A stretch of 64,000 nucleotides of DNA from an uncultured Opitutia bacterium (lineage in GTDB: Bacteria > Verrucomicrobiota > Verrucomicrobiia > Opitutales > UBA953), in assembly GCA_945957395.1 (NCBI GenBank), contig CAMFKE010000003.1:62001-126000 (forward strand). The letters are read 5' to 3'. Made by a program: the position numbers and the translations under genes. Below are positions 44,879 to 53,271 of the stretch, piece by piece. The stretch's first letter is position 1; each line of letters starts with the position of its first letter. A model generated the notes under the pieces. The model was given only the letters and a program-made list of their open reading frames with translations. It did not search any database and was not told the DNA's origin.

Positions 44879-45559
44879 ATGACCGGAGCACTGCGCGCGG
44901 CGGGGATACTCGCCCTTCCCGGCGCCCTCTGCGCCCTCGCCGGCGAACCACCCGTCCCGGTCGAAAAGCCCGAAGACGACGCCGTCGCGCCCTATGCGCA
45001 TGTCACGGCGGCCTTCATCGAATCGCACACGCGCCCAACCGACGGCACCGCGTCCAAGACGCAGAACTTCTTCGGCGGCGCCTGCGCGCTGGGAGTCGCG
45101 CTCAGGACCGGCGAAACCGGTTTCCACACGGTCGACCTGCAATCCGGGGCGGCCGACGGCGAGGACTCCCTGCCGACGAGGTCGGCCGAATACACGGTCG
45201 TCCCGGTGATTCTCAGCTACAACTACGCGCTGCGCACGCCGCTGGAGGGAGGTCCGATAACACGCTCCTACGCCTACGCCGGAGTCTCCGCAGGCACGAT
45301 GGTCGTGACCCTCGACGCCGCCTTCCGCGCGGGGGGCGGCGAATCGCGCTCGAGCGACACGGCGGCGCCGCTGGCCGCCGGCGCCGGGGGCGGCGTGTAC
45401 CTGAGCGTCGAGGACAAGGTGGGCGTCCTCCTCGGCTACCGGTGGCTGCGCCTGCAATCGCATGAGTTCGGACTGAGCGCCTTCGGCAACCCGCTCACCG
45501 CGCGGTTCGCCGCCCAGGATGTGCACATCGCGCAGGCGGGCCTCATCTTCCGATTCTGA
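44879..45559 (+). CDS. Exported outer-membrane beta-barrel-like protein, unknown
   Basis: 226 residues with a signal peptide (ILALPGALCALAGEP). The mature part is Gly-rich with alternating strands (VVPVILSYNYALRT, RSYAYAGVSAGTMVV, GGGVYLSVEDKVGVLLGYRW) and a C-terminal phenylalanine (AGLIFRF), as in small eight-stranded barrels of the OmpA/Ail type. No specific family is recognised. It lies 21 bases after purN and is followed by a strong terminator. Confidence 0.75.
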   Translation: MTGALRAAGILALPGALCALAGEPPVPVEKPEDDAVAPYAHVTAAFIESHTRPTDGTASKTQNFFGGACALGVALRTGETGFHTVDLQSGAADGEDSLPTRSAEYTVVPVILSYNYALRTPLEGGPITRSYAYAGVSAGTMVVTLDAAFRAGGGESRSSDTAAPLAAGAGGGVYLSVEDKVGVLLGYRWLRLQSHEFGLSAFGNPLTARFAAQDVHIAQAGLIFRF

Positions 45560-45564
45560 GCCGA

Positions 45565-45585
45565 AGCCCCCGCCGGGGGCTTTTT
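45565..45585 (+). terminator. Rho-independent terminator
   Basis: Stem AGCCCCC (45565-45571) / GGGGGCT, loop GCC, followed by a T-run to 45585. Confidence 0.88.
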
Positions 45586-45645
45586 CATTTGCAAGAAAGG
45601 CGCGCGGCGGGGATGCATTCGGCGTTCCACCTCACGAAAAGCGCC

Positions 45646-46527
45646 ATGATCGAACTCCGCTGCGAAATCCCCTCCGACTGGGCCCAGCCGCTTGAAGACT
45701 ACTTCTGCGAGCTGACGCGCTCGCCGTGGATGCTCTACAACGAGAACCCGCGCACGCCGCATTTCCTCATGGGCTACTTCGACACCGAGCCCGAGGCGCG
45801 CGACGCCTGGGCCGAGCTGCGCAAGGCGTTCAAGAAGCTCCCGGAGTCTCCCGCCTACGGCACGCTGGAAGACCGCGACTGGAAGGAGGCCTACAAGGCC
45901 CACCTGCACCCGTGGTCGCACGGCCCGCTGCACTGGGTGCCCGAATGGCGCCGCGCCGAATATGCGGTGCCCGCGGGAGCGGCCGTCGTGTACTTCGACG
46001 CCGGCCTGGCCTTCGGCACCGGAGACCACCCGACCACGCGCCTGTGCGCCATCCGCCTGCTGGACTTTTTGGATACGCATGCGCCCAAGGGCGTGAGCGT
46101 GATCGACGCCGGCTGCGGCTCCGGCATCCTCGCCATCTCCGCCGCCCAGCTCGGCTGCGGCAAGGTCGCCGGCTTCGACCGCGACCCGGAATCGGTGCGC
46201 GTCTCGATCGAGAACCGCGCGGCCAACGGACTTCCCGAAAGCGCCGCCGCGTTCGCCCACGCGGGGCTCGAGGAGGGGCTGCCGATGTTCGGCCCGGCCG
46301 ATGTGGTGCTGGCCAACATCATCAGCGATGTGCTGTGCATCTACGCCGACAACCTCCTCGCCTCGGTGAAGCCGGGAGGCGTCCTGGCGCTCTCCGGCAT
46401 CCTGGCGCGCGAGCAGGACAATGTGCGCGCCGTCTTCGAGGCCAGGGCGGTCAAGGCCTGGGGCTCCGCCAAGGTCGACGGTCGCATCATGGGCGAGTGG
46501 AGCGACGTCGCGATCTTCCGCCCCTGA
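45646..46527 (+). CDS. prmA: Ribosomal protein L11 methyltransferase
   Basis: SAM-dependent methylation of ribosomal protein L11. 293 residues from the ATG at 45646 (MIELRCEI); another ATG at 45613 would add eleven. N-terminal L11-recognition domain, then the class I methyltransferase with FGTGDHPTTRLCAIRLLD, motif I VIDAGCGSGILAISAAQLG, and the catalytic-site VVLANIISDVL. The last twelve codons (GEWSDVAIFRP plus stop) are duplicated at 55147-55187, marking this 3' end as the integration point of the following accessory block. Confidence 0.95.
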   Translation: MIELRCEIPSDWAQPLEDYFCELTRSPWMLYNENPRTPHFLMGYFDTEPEARDAWAELRKAFKKLPESPAYGTLEDRDWKEAYKAHLHPWSHGPLHWVPEWRRAEYAVPAGAAVVYFDAGLAFGTGDHPTTRLCAIRLLDFLDTHAPKGVSVIDAGCGSGILAISAAQLGCGKVAGFDRDPESVRVSIENRAANGLPESAAAFAHAGLEEGLPMFGPADVVLANIISDVLCIYADNLLASVKPGGVLALSGILAREQDNVRAVFEARAVKAWGSAKVDGRIMGEWSDVAIFRP

Positions 46528-46532
46528 GGGCC
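46492..46532 (+). repeat. 41-bp imperfect direct repeat, left copy (prmA 3' end)
   Basis: Matches 55147-55187 at 38 of 41 positions (differences at 46497, 46512 and 46513). It encodes GEWSDVAIFRP-stop, against GEWSDVALFRP-stop in the right copy. It has the form of an att-like pair flanking 8.6 kb of accessory DNA. Confidence 0.9.
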
Positions 46533-46543
46533 CGAGATAGGAT

Positions 46544-48400
46544 TCAGTTGGAACCTACAGGCTTTGGTGCCCTTCGGCCAAAAGGCGTATTGCCGTCATC
46601 GGCAGCGCGATCGGACGGCGCGGGCGAGGTCGATTCCCGCATCAGGGCTCGAACTGTAGCTTCGGCCTGAAGCATGGCGGCAGACTTGGGCTCTTGCGAA
46701 TCGGTAGCCGTCGAAGCACCGTAGGTTGTCGTCATGCCGTTCGCCCTGAAGAGGCGCGCCAGCGATTCCTCTGCCGCTTTCAGCGTCTCTTGCTTCAACT
46801 GCGGATGCCGGGCCTTGTCACGCTCCCGCAGAAGCTCGGCCTCCGCGACTTTCAGACGATCAATCGACGCAGCGAGCGCTTCCGAATCCAACCGCAACCG
46901 TCGGACTGATTCTTCCGCCTTCTTCTTCTCGTCCGCCTTGGCGGCGGCTATGGTTCGCTCCTCCTCCTCGTACGAGTCGACACCCGTCATCGCCCATACG
47001 GCAGCCCACCGTTCATCCGGCAAAGGAACCCGCAGCGCCTCGGGCACCCACTTCGCGCTGTCCGCCGATACGACGGTCTGGTTGAGCCAGTCACCATAGT
47101 AACGAGGTGTCGAAAACTCACTCACGCCTTTTCCGCTCAGTACGGAATCAAAGAACTGACGCGCCAGTCGGTGACACCCTGCTGCGTCGTTGTGACCGAG
47201 ATTGGGGATGACCTTGTAGACCATGGGATAGCCCAGCTCCCGGCATTTTCCAAAAAACTTGGCGGAGCCGGCATAGCCGTAATCGCGCTCGCCAGTGGAA
47301 AGACACCAGAGCGCGGACTTGCCTGCCGGGGTGGGCCTGTCGAAGGAACTCGGGATATGCAGGTATACCGCGCGAAACAGCTCGGGCCTTCTCAGCGCCA
47401 GCCGCTTTGCATACTGGGCGGAGGCACTATAGCCCCACAGAAGCATGTCTCTTGGATCGAAGCCCTGCTCGGCCCCCAATTCCTTAACGCCTCGCACCCA
47501 GGCGGAGCTCACACGGTCGAACACGCGAGCCTGCTGCGCCGCCACTGCAGAGTCGAGCTGATCCCAATCGCGCGCACCGTCCCACACCTTGTGCGAACCC
47601 CAGCAGACCACGAGGAGCCGGCGACGCTCGGCGTATCGCAGCAGGTGATACACATCGTCGTGCGCCTCGTCCAACAACAGCCTGCGCTTCACGCCATCTA
47701 CACTTCCGGCGGTCAGGCACAGAGCGAGCACGCCCTTCGCCTCGCGCGGAGCGTCAACCGTGGCCGGCGTCTTGAGAAAGAGCGTGAGCTTAGGGTACTC
47801 GGGTAGGCCCGTGAACACCACCTTCTCCGCCAGGCGCAATGACTTGAGCTCGCGCGACACGGGTGCGCGTTCCGCGCTCATCGCAGCCTCCTTCTCGGGG
47901 AATATATAGTCTTGAATGACTCCTGCCGGGTAAACCTTCGCCACCGTCTCCTGAGCATCGCCAACCACGATGACGCAGCGCCAGTCACGCTCACGGAGCA
48001 CCGCCTCCGGCAAAACAAAACCGCAGGGCAACGGGCGCCCCTCGGTAGGGAAAAAAGCAGGCATCGATGCGGCGACGCCGTCAAACTCCCGAGGCTGCGG
48101 CGCGGCGAGTGAGGCGATAAGTCGCTTCGCATCATTGAAAAAATAGGCGCGCACAAAGCACCCCGGGGAGGGCACGGGAGACTGCGCACGAACCTCCACC
48201 TCCAAGTAGGGCCGGAAGTCTTTTTTCGTGCCGAGCAGAGGCTCGCGACTCACCGGAGCGCGCGCCACCACCTTCGCGTCGCCGACACTGAAGAACGTGG
48301 CCCCCGCATGCACGCAGGTCGGAAAGACGAGCGCACCGGCGAGCAGAACAAACGCGGACCGCCCTGCGCCCAAGAAAAAATATTCAGACTGAAGCATCAT
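46544..48400 (-). CDS. Exported alpha/beta hydrolase with C-terminal coiled coil
   Basis: 618 residues from the ATG at 48400 (a second ATG at 48397). The signal peptide is FVLLAGALVFPTCVHA. Residues about 45-190 form a beta-rich N-terminal domain. The alpha/beta hydrolase follows at about 200-460, with nucleophile elbow LLWGYSASAQYA and late His in NLGHNDAAGCH, similar in plan to PHB-depolymerase/feruloyl-esterase-like enzymes. A charged coiled coil is at about 490-570. The substrate is unknown. The start overlaps the MauE-like gene, so it is the downstream member of a five-gene minus-strand run in the accessory block. Confidence 0.75.
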   Translation of the reverse strand: MMLQSEYFFLGAGRSAFVLLAGALVFPTCVHAGATFFSVGDAKVVARAPVSREPLLGTKKDFRPYLEVEVRAQSPVPSPGCFVRAYFFNDAKRLIASLAAPQPREFDGVAASMPAFFPTEGRPLPCGFVLPEAVLRERDWRCVIVVGDAQETVAKVYPAGVIQDYIFPEKEAAMSAERAPVSRELKSLRLAEKVVFTGLPEYPKLTLFLKTPATVDAPREAKGVLALCLTAGSVDGVKRRLLLDEAHDDVYHLLRYAERRRLLVVCWGSHKVWDGARDWDQLDSAVAAQQARVFDRVSSAWVRGVKELGAEQGFDPRDMLLWGYSASAQYAKRLALRRPELFRAVYLHIPSSFDRPTPAGKSALWCLSTGERDYGYAGSAKFFGKCRELGYPMVYKVIPNLGHNDAAGCHRLARQFFDSVLSGKGVSEFSTPRYYGDWLNQTVVSADSAKWVPEALRVPLPDERWAAVWAMTGVDSYEEEERTIAAAKADEKKKAEESVRRLRLDSEALAASIDRLKVAEAELLRERDKARHPQLKQETLKAAEESLARLFRANGMTTTYGASTATDSQEPKSAAMLQAEATVRALMRESTSPAPSDRAADDGNTPFGRRAPKPVGSN

Positions 48401-48842
48401 TGGAAACAAAGGTTCCGTCGCCACGGGGCGCGGCGTGCGCGCGGTATGTTTCATGCACAAAAACATATGAGGCCAGAACACCCAACGCGCCCGCCCGCGC
48501 CAGCGAAACAGGCACCGAACTCTTCAGGTTTTCACCAAGACAGCCGCAATCGGCTGTGTCGCCCTGCGCGATACGCCACGCGAGGACTGAGAAAAACACC
48601 AGCGACAATGCGAGCGCGGCGAGGGCGCCGGCCGCGCAGTGCCGTCGCGTCATCAGGCAGACGCCGGCGGCCACCTCCATCCCCGGAAGCACAAGCGCGA
48701 CGGTGCCCGTGAGCGTCTCATCACTCAAGGCATACGAGGCCACACTCGTCGCGAAGTGAGCGCCGTCGAAAATCTTCATCATGCCCGAGACAAGAAACAC
48801 CGCCCCGACCAAGCGGGCCGCTGCGACAGGCAAACGACTCAT
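48384..48842 (-). CDS. MauE/DoxX-like membrane protein
   Basis: 152 residues with four hydrophobic helices. LVGAVFLVSGMMKIFDGAHFATSVASY, LPGMEVAAGVCLM and the pair DCGCLGENL are typical of the MauE/DoxX group, in which the Cys pair is linked to disulfide or redox chemistry. It starts within the rhodanese stop (4-base overlap) and overlaps the hydrolase start by 17 bases. Next to a rhodanese, a thiol- or sulfur-redox role in the envelope is plausible. Confidence 0.8.
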   Translation of the reverse strand: MSRLPVAAARLVGAVFLVSGMMKIFDGAHFATSVASYALSDETLTGTVALVLPGMEVAAGVCLMTRRHCAAGALAALALSLVFFSVLAWRIAQGDTADCGCLGENLKSSVPVSLARAGALGVLASYVFVHETYRAHAAPRGDGTFVSNDASV

Positions 48843-49351
48843 GGCGACACCTCCGACGGCAGGCCTGATTCGCGCCACAGCTTCCAGCCCCCGGCAAACA
48901 CGCGCACGTCCTTGCACCCACGCGACAACAGCGCGCGGGCCACGGAGCCGGCGTTGTCGCAGTTCGCGGAGGCGCAGTATACGACGAGCGTCTCCGCCGC
49001 CTCCAACTGCGCCCGGTTCTTCGCCCACGCGGCATCCGTGGCGTCGTGCGGCAGGGACACTGCGCCGGGCACATGTCCCTCCGCATACATCGTTGCGTAG
49101 CGCGCGTCCACCGCGAGCGCTCTGCCGGTGGCCAGCGCAAAGCGAAACTCCTCCAGTGTCGCAGCAGTCACTCCCGCCGGCAGAGCTGACGCCACGGAGG
49201 TATCGGAGTGAGCGCGCCAGACAAGCGGCAGCGGCCGGGCCGAGATCGCGTTGACGAACACGCCCAGCAGCGAACCGGCCGCGAGCACCGCGCACGCATG
49301 AGAAGTATGACGCCGAAGGGCCGGCCGACCGTCGATTTCAGCGTCGCTCAT
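48839..49351 (-). CDS. Rhodanese-domain protein with N-terminal membrane segment
   Basis: 170 residues: one hydrophobic segment at about 16-38 (signal anchor), then a rhodanese homology domain with DARYATMYAEGHVPGAVSLP and the active-site loop VVYCASANCDNAGSVARALL (catalytic Cys). The loop CASANCD is longer than the six-residue loop of classical thiosulfate sulfurtransferases. It is coupled by 4-base overlaps to the O-antigen-ligase-like gene upstream and the MauE-like gene downstream. Confidence 0.86.
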   Translation of the reverse strand: MSDAEIDGRPALRRHTSHACAVLAAGSLLGVFVNAISARPLPLVWRAHSDTSVASALPAGVTAATLEEFRFALATGRALAVDARYATMYAEGHVPGAVSLPHDATDAAWAKNRAQLEAAETLVVYCASANCDNAGSVARALLSRGCKDVRVFAGGWKLWRESGLPSEVSP

Positions 49352-50685
49352 GGCACGACATACCGGGGCCAGTCGGAAAGATAGCCCGATTCGCCTTCCA
49401 CCACGCTGACACGCGCGACGCGCTCCCAGGCGGCGCGGCCCGGCTTGCGCGCGAATTCGCCGTAGATTACGCGCACCGCTCCGGCGTACCCGGCTGGCAG
49501 GAGCTCGTCCGGCGCACCCTCGGGATTGATGAGCACAAGCACAGCCGGCGCATCATCCCCCGTGAGGCGCGCACCCGGGAAACGCACGAGCGTATCCGCC
49601 CGCAGGCCCGTGACCGGTCGCCCGGACGCGTCGGGCCACAGCGTCGTGGGCCGGCCCGCGATAACAGGGAAACACTCGCGCCACTCGCGCGGCGTGGGCC
49701 CGCCCTCGCCTGGCATCGCCCGGATCTCAAGCAAGCCCGGAAGTTCTCCGGCTATCGCGACGCGCGAGGCCCCGCGACGAATCTCGCCGCCACACACGAG
49801 GTTCACTCCCGCGACAAGCGCGACCGAGGTAAGGAGCGCCCCGGCGGCGCCCTTCACACCGGTTAACGCGGCGGGAGAAATTTCAAAACGGCCCTTCTCA
49901 GACGTGAGCGCAAGGCGTACGAGCGCGTACAGTGCGGTCGCGACGGTCAACCCGAGCACGGCGCGCGATTCCGCGACATCGGAGAACTGCCAGGCCGCCG
50001 CCTGCCCCGCGAGCGCGCCGAGCGCGGCGGCCTCGCGCGTGCGCCGCGCGTGCGACCAGGATGCAAGCAAGGCGCCGATCCAAGAGAACAAGTACAGCGT
50101 GCGCGCGAGATTTCCATGCTCCGCGAGGAACGTGAGGTGCGAGCTCACCAACACGCGGTACGGCTGCGAATGCGCCGGGTTCTGGTACCACCGTCCATAC
50201 TCCGGGCCCGCCCGCCCCTCTCCCCACCCGTCGGGCGCGTCCGCGATCATCGCCGGAGCCGCGCGCCAAAGGCTTAGACGGTTCGCGATGGACGCGTCGC
50301 CCGCCGCGTAGGCCGGCTCCATACGCCGCAGCGCGCCCACCCGGCCGGCGACGAAAACGCATGCAAGCACCGCGAGCGACACGGAGAGCAACCGCCCGCG
50401 TGGCCACGGTCGCGGCGTGTACGCGGCGAGAACGCCCAAAGCCAGGAGCGCCCCCACCACGCCGCCTCGCGACTCGGTGAGCAGCAGGCAGACGCCCAGC
50501 GCCGCGCAGGCGGCGAGGCCGGCGGCGAACAGCGCGGTGCGGGCGTGAGCACCGCAGACGCGACGCATCGCATGGGCGACCACGCCCCACACGAGGGGCA
50601 GGAGCAGGGCGATGAGCGCACCCGTCTTGTTCGGGTTGCCCAGCCCCCAGTCGAGCCGCCCCGCGGCGGCCAGTATCATTGGCAT
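49348..50685 (-). CDS. O-antigen ligase/polymerase-like membrane protein, probably N-terminally shortened
   Basis: 445 residues, many hydrophobic helices up to about residue 290, then a soluble C-terminal domain. The motif LGNPNKTGALIALLLPL and a periplasmic-loop region (GRAGPEYGRWYQNP...SSHLTFLAEHGNLA) are typical of the Wzy/WaaL/O-antigen ligase superfamily. GNPN normally occurs after four or five helices but is at residue 17 here, and an in-frame stop lies a few codons upstream. The protein therefore seems to lack its first helices, or starts unusually late. Linked to rhodanese and MauE-like genes by overlaps. Confidence 0.7.
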   Translation of the reverse strand: MPMILAAAGRLDWGLGNPNKTGALIALLLPLVWGVVAHAMRRVCGAHARTALFAAGLAACAALGVCLLLTESRGGVVGALLALGVLAAYTPRPWPRGRLLSVSLAVLACVFVAGRVGALRRMEPAYAAGDASIANRLSLWRAAPAMIADAPDGWGEGRAGPEYGRWYQNPAHSQPYRVLVSSHLTFLAEHGNLARTLYLFSWIGALLASWSHARRTREAAALGALAGQAAAWQFSDVAESRAVLGLTVATALYALVRLALTSEKGRFEISPAALTGVKGAAGALLTSVALVAGVNLVCGGEIRRGASRVAIAGELPGLLEIRAMPGEGGPTPREWRECFPVIAGRPTTLWPDASGRPVTGLRADTLVRFPGARLTGDDAPAVLVLINPEGAPDELLPAGYAGAVRVIYGEFARKPGRAAWERVARVSVVEGESGYLSDWPRYVVP

Positions 50686-50811
50686 GGGGAAAAAAGAGGA
50701 AAAAAGGATTCAGAGGGATTTCTGCGGGAGCGCGGGCTTCCTCGCCCCCCCTGCTCATCGGCGTCGCAATGGGCACCAGGCGGACGGGGGAGCCGCGCCA
50801 CGGCGGCGTTC

Positions 50812-51666
50812 TCAGTTCTTCGGTTCCTTCGCGCGCGTGGTTTTGCGCCAGAGGGCCGCCGTCTCCTCGTCCGGCAGCCAGGCGGTGACCTGGCCCGGGG
50901 CGTCCTCCGGCATGACGAAGCGCACGAGCACCCCGCACTCCGGCGGATTGTCGCCGGAGCACGGCACGGGCGCCGAAAGTCCCTTTTCGCGCAGGCGCAG
51001 CACGCCCAGCATGAAGCGCTGCGCGAGCGCGCGGCCAGCAGGCGTCACCTCGTGCCCGCTATCGGGAATCTCGGCCCAGCACACGGGAAGCCCATTGCGG
51101 CGGCAGGCCAGGAAATAGTCCGCGCTCGCCGGGCGCCTCGGGTCTTTCGCGCCGCACAGAATGAGCCCGGGCGGATAAGTCACGGTGGGGGTTCGGTTTT
51201 CGGTGCCCGGCGCTGCGGGAGCGCCGATTGCGGAAGCCGCCCGGCCGCTCGGAACCTCGGGCGCCGGCCCCCTCGCGACACTTTTTCCTTTTTCGTTCCC
51301 ACTTTTGAGTTTCGGCGCCGGCGGGTCGTCCCACCAGCCGGCGGAATAAGCGCACCACACGAGCACACGCTCCGGGTGACTATGCACAAACCGGTGCGTG
51401 AAGTGCGCGCCGCCCGAGTACCCGAACATCGCCAGCCGGAAGTCTTTCCCGTGCCGCTGGCCCAGCTCCCGCACGAGCCTCTCATGCGAACCCGATTCGG
51501 GGTAATAGTAACCCTGCCTTGAGTCCGCAGAGAGAAGCTCGTCCGGCGACCGGTAGTTCAGCCCCTCCTCCTTCAGCCGCCCGGCCCGCGCCAACTCGTG
51601 CCAGCCGGGCTGGTCGAACCACGCCCGCCCGTCTCCATTTTGCCCGGGACAGAGGAGAAGCACCAT
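50812..51666 (-). CDS. Alpha/beta hydrolase, N-terminus likely truncated
   Basis: 284 residues, starting immediately with a core beta-strand (MVLLLCPGQNGDGRAWF) and no signal peptide. The nucleophile elbow is AMFGYSGGAHFTHRF and the catalytic His region IPDSGHEVTPAGRAL. It resembles the hydrolase part of the 46544-48400 protein. A low-complexity insertion (KSGNEKGKSVARG...) interrupts it near residue 145. The missing leader peptide and the abrupt junction with the AT-richer gene at 51670 suggest the 5' end was lost at a recombination joint. Confidence 0.65.
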   Translation of the reverse strand: MVLLLCPGQNGDGRAWFDQPGWHELARAGRLKEEGLNYRSPDELLSADSRQGYYYPESGSHERLVRELGQRHGKDFRLAMFGYSGGAHFTHRFVHSHPERVLVWCAYSAGWWDDPPAPKLKSGNEKGKSVARGPAPEVPSGRAASAIGAPAAPGTENRTPTVTYPPGLILCGAKDPRRPASADYFLACRRNGLPVCWAEIPDSGHEVTPAGRALAQRFMLGVLRLREKGLSAPVPCSGDNPPECGVLVRFVMPEDAPGQVTAWLPDEETAALWRKTTRAKEPKN

Positions 51667-51669
51667 GGG

Positions 51670-52473
51670 CTAAATAAGCCGGATGGTTGTCGAACCAGTC
51701 CAACGAAGCCAAGTACCATATATCGTTCGACTCTCTACACCTGCACCAACATCCAGGTAGAGGGAGGAGTCTTGGAGCGATCCGCCATAAATAACGGGGT
51801 CATACCCCCATCGAGCTTCAACCGTATATCTGGCCGTTGTTTTAAACACCATCGCGGTCCAAACGTAGGTTTCAGCATTGGCAAAACGATAACCCGCAGT
51901 CGCCGTAACCTGTACGCCAACGGAAGCATCAACCGGGACATCAGTGTACCCCACCGTGGTCGTTGCGGAGGCTGAGCCGGAAGGCGTGCATCCTCCCCTA
52001 TAAATCAGCTGCGTTTTCACAGGCGTCGTTGTTACCGCCGCAAACCCGGAAATAGTTGCGCACCAAGGATGCAGTGAAGTCCCCCCGGAAACATCATATG
52101 CGATATCAATGGAACCGCTGCCGAGATTGATGGTCGCATTAGCATTCTCCCAATCCGTCATCTTCTCGACCTTGCCATTGCAGCACTCTTCCCAAGTCAC
52201 CTCTTTCCCCGTTATAGAGCCCGAAGGGCTTGTAAAATCAAACTTTAACTTATACCTATCAACAGAGAGCGCGCAAATCCGTTTAGTGGCCACCTCTGCC
52301 ACATCCTTTAAATCCTTGTACAGATTAGCATCCTTCCGTATATAACCCCCGTCCAGCTTAACAGCATACTGCGTCCTCTCGGCCTTATTGCAGCACACCA
52401 TCTTAGTACCTGATTCGCCCGCACCATGAAGAGCGCAGACAGGCGCAAGCGCCAATAAAAAGATTCTTTTCAT
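51670..52473 (-). CDS. Small exported protein, unknown (last gene of secreted operon)
   Basis: 267 residues from the ATG at 52473. The signal peptide is RIFLLALAPVCALHGAG. The mature chain has a Cys pair (MVCCNKAERTQ, WEECCNGK), is beta-rich with many Thr/Ser/Gly, and ends in strands typical of a beta-sandwich (GYRFANAETYVWTAMVF, RTIYGTWLRWTGSTTIRLI). No family is recognised. It starts one base after the previous stop. Base composition is clearly more AT-rich than the core genome. Confidence 0.7.
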   Translation of the reverse strand: MKRIFLLALAPVCALHGAGESGTKMVCCNKAERTQYAVKLDGGYIRKDANLYKDLKDVAEVATKRICALSVDRYKLKFDFTSPSGSITGKEVTWEECCNGKVEKMTDWENANATINLGSGSIDIAYDVSGGTSLHPWCATISGFAAVTTTPVKTQLIYRGGCTPSGSASATTTVGYTDVPVDASVGVQVTATAGYRFANAETYVWTAMVFKTTARYTVEARWGYDPVIYGGSLQDSSLYLDVGAGVESRTIYGTWLRWTGSTTIRLI

Positions 52474-52474
52474 T

Positions 52475-53266
52475 TCAGTTTCCAATGTAGGTGATTTCCG
52501 GGGCCTGAAGCTGGCCTTTGAGAACACGGCCAAAGTATTCTCCGAAGTAAACAGGAGAGGTCCCATGCAGCTCGCGCGTCATCGAATAGTGTTTCCACCG
52601 ATTCTCATCCCATTTGTAGGCATCGCACCAATACTGACCACCTGGTGTATCCAAAAACAACGCCCTTACGACGACCATAAGAAAACGCCCGTCCCTCGTA
52701 TCAATACGAAAAGCACACACCTCGCTCTTGGCAACCTTAGTAAATTCAGGGCCCGCGCTTTTCACAAGCCCAACAAAGTCTGCTTCACTCTTAAAGCAGC
52801 CTTGTCCGCGATGTTCACTTTCAGCATGCAACATCGCCAAAGACTCCTTATAATCCATCAAGCCTGTCGCAAAAACGCCCATGCTAAACGCAACAGCTCT
52901 TCCGTACGGGGACTTCAAATCCGTTGTTTTCTTAAATTCTTCCGCCGAACCGAGCCGGCTTGCATCAAATTTAAGCGAAGAACCTTGCCCATGATAATAT
53001 GTCTTCAAGTAAGTGCGCAAGGGATCCTTCTTTGTTCCTTTTCCATATAGCGAAGCTTCCAGCATCTTAAGCTGCCTTGAAATCTTTTCATCAAAGACAA
53101 TATGGCATGGCTTACCGGGGAAATCATCCCCTTCTATTTTCGGAGGTAGTGCCGACTCGTGGTCGGCCTTGATCTCAGTTTTAAGCGTCGTTTCTACGGC
53201 ACCGGCAATCGGATGCATGCAGAGTGCGCTGAACACGAGAAGCGCGAAGGATTTAGGGTTTCTCAT
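52475..53266 (-). CDS. Exported protein, unknown
   Basis: 263 residues with a signal peptide (FALLVFSALCMHPIAGAVE). The mature part has several Cys, a helical middle (LKSPYGRAVAFSMGVFATGLMDYKESLAML) and a C-terminal half that reads like a small globular domain (RDGRFLMVVVRALFLDTPGGQYWCDAYKWDENRW), a pattern seen in SnoaL/lumazine-like or DUF secreted domains but not assignable. It lies five bases after the YD-repeat gene and one base before the next gene, so it is one transcription unit with low GC content. Confidence 0.7.
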   Translation of the reverse strand: MRNPKSFALLVFSALCMHPIAGAVETTLKTEIKADHESALPPKIEGDDFPGKPCHIVFDEKISRQLKMLEASLYGKGTKKDPLRTYLKTYYHGQGSSLKFDASRLGSAEEFKKTTDLKSPYGRAVAFSMGVFATGLMDYKESLAMLHAESEHRGQGCFKSEADFVGLVKSAGPEFTKVAKSEVCAFRIDTRDGRFLMVVVRALFLDTPGGQYWCDAYKWDENRWKHYSMTRELHGTSPVYFGEYFGRVLKGQLQAPEITYIGN

Positions 53267-53271
53267 TTCTA

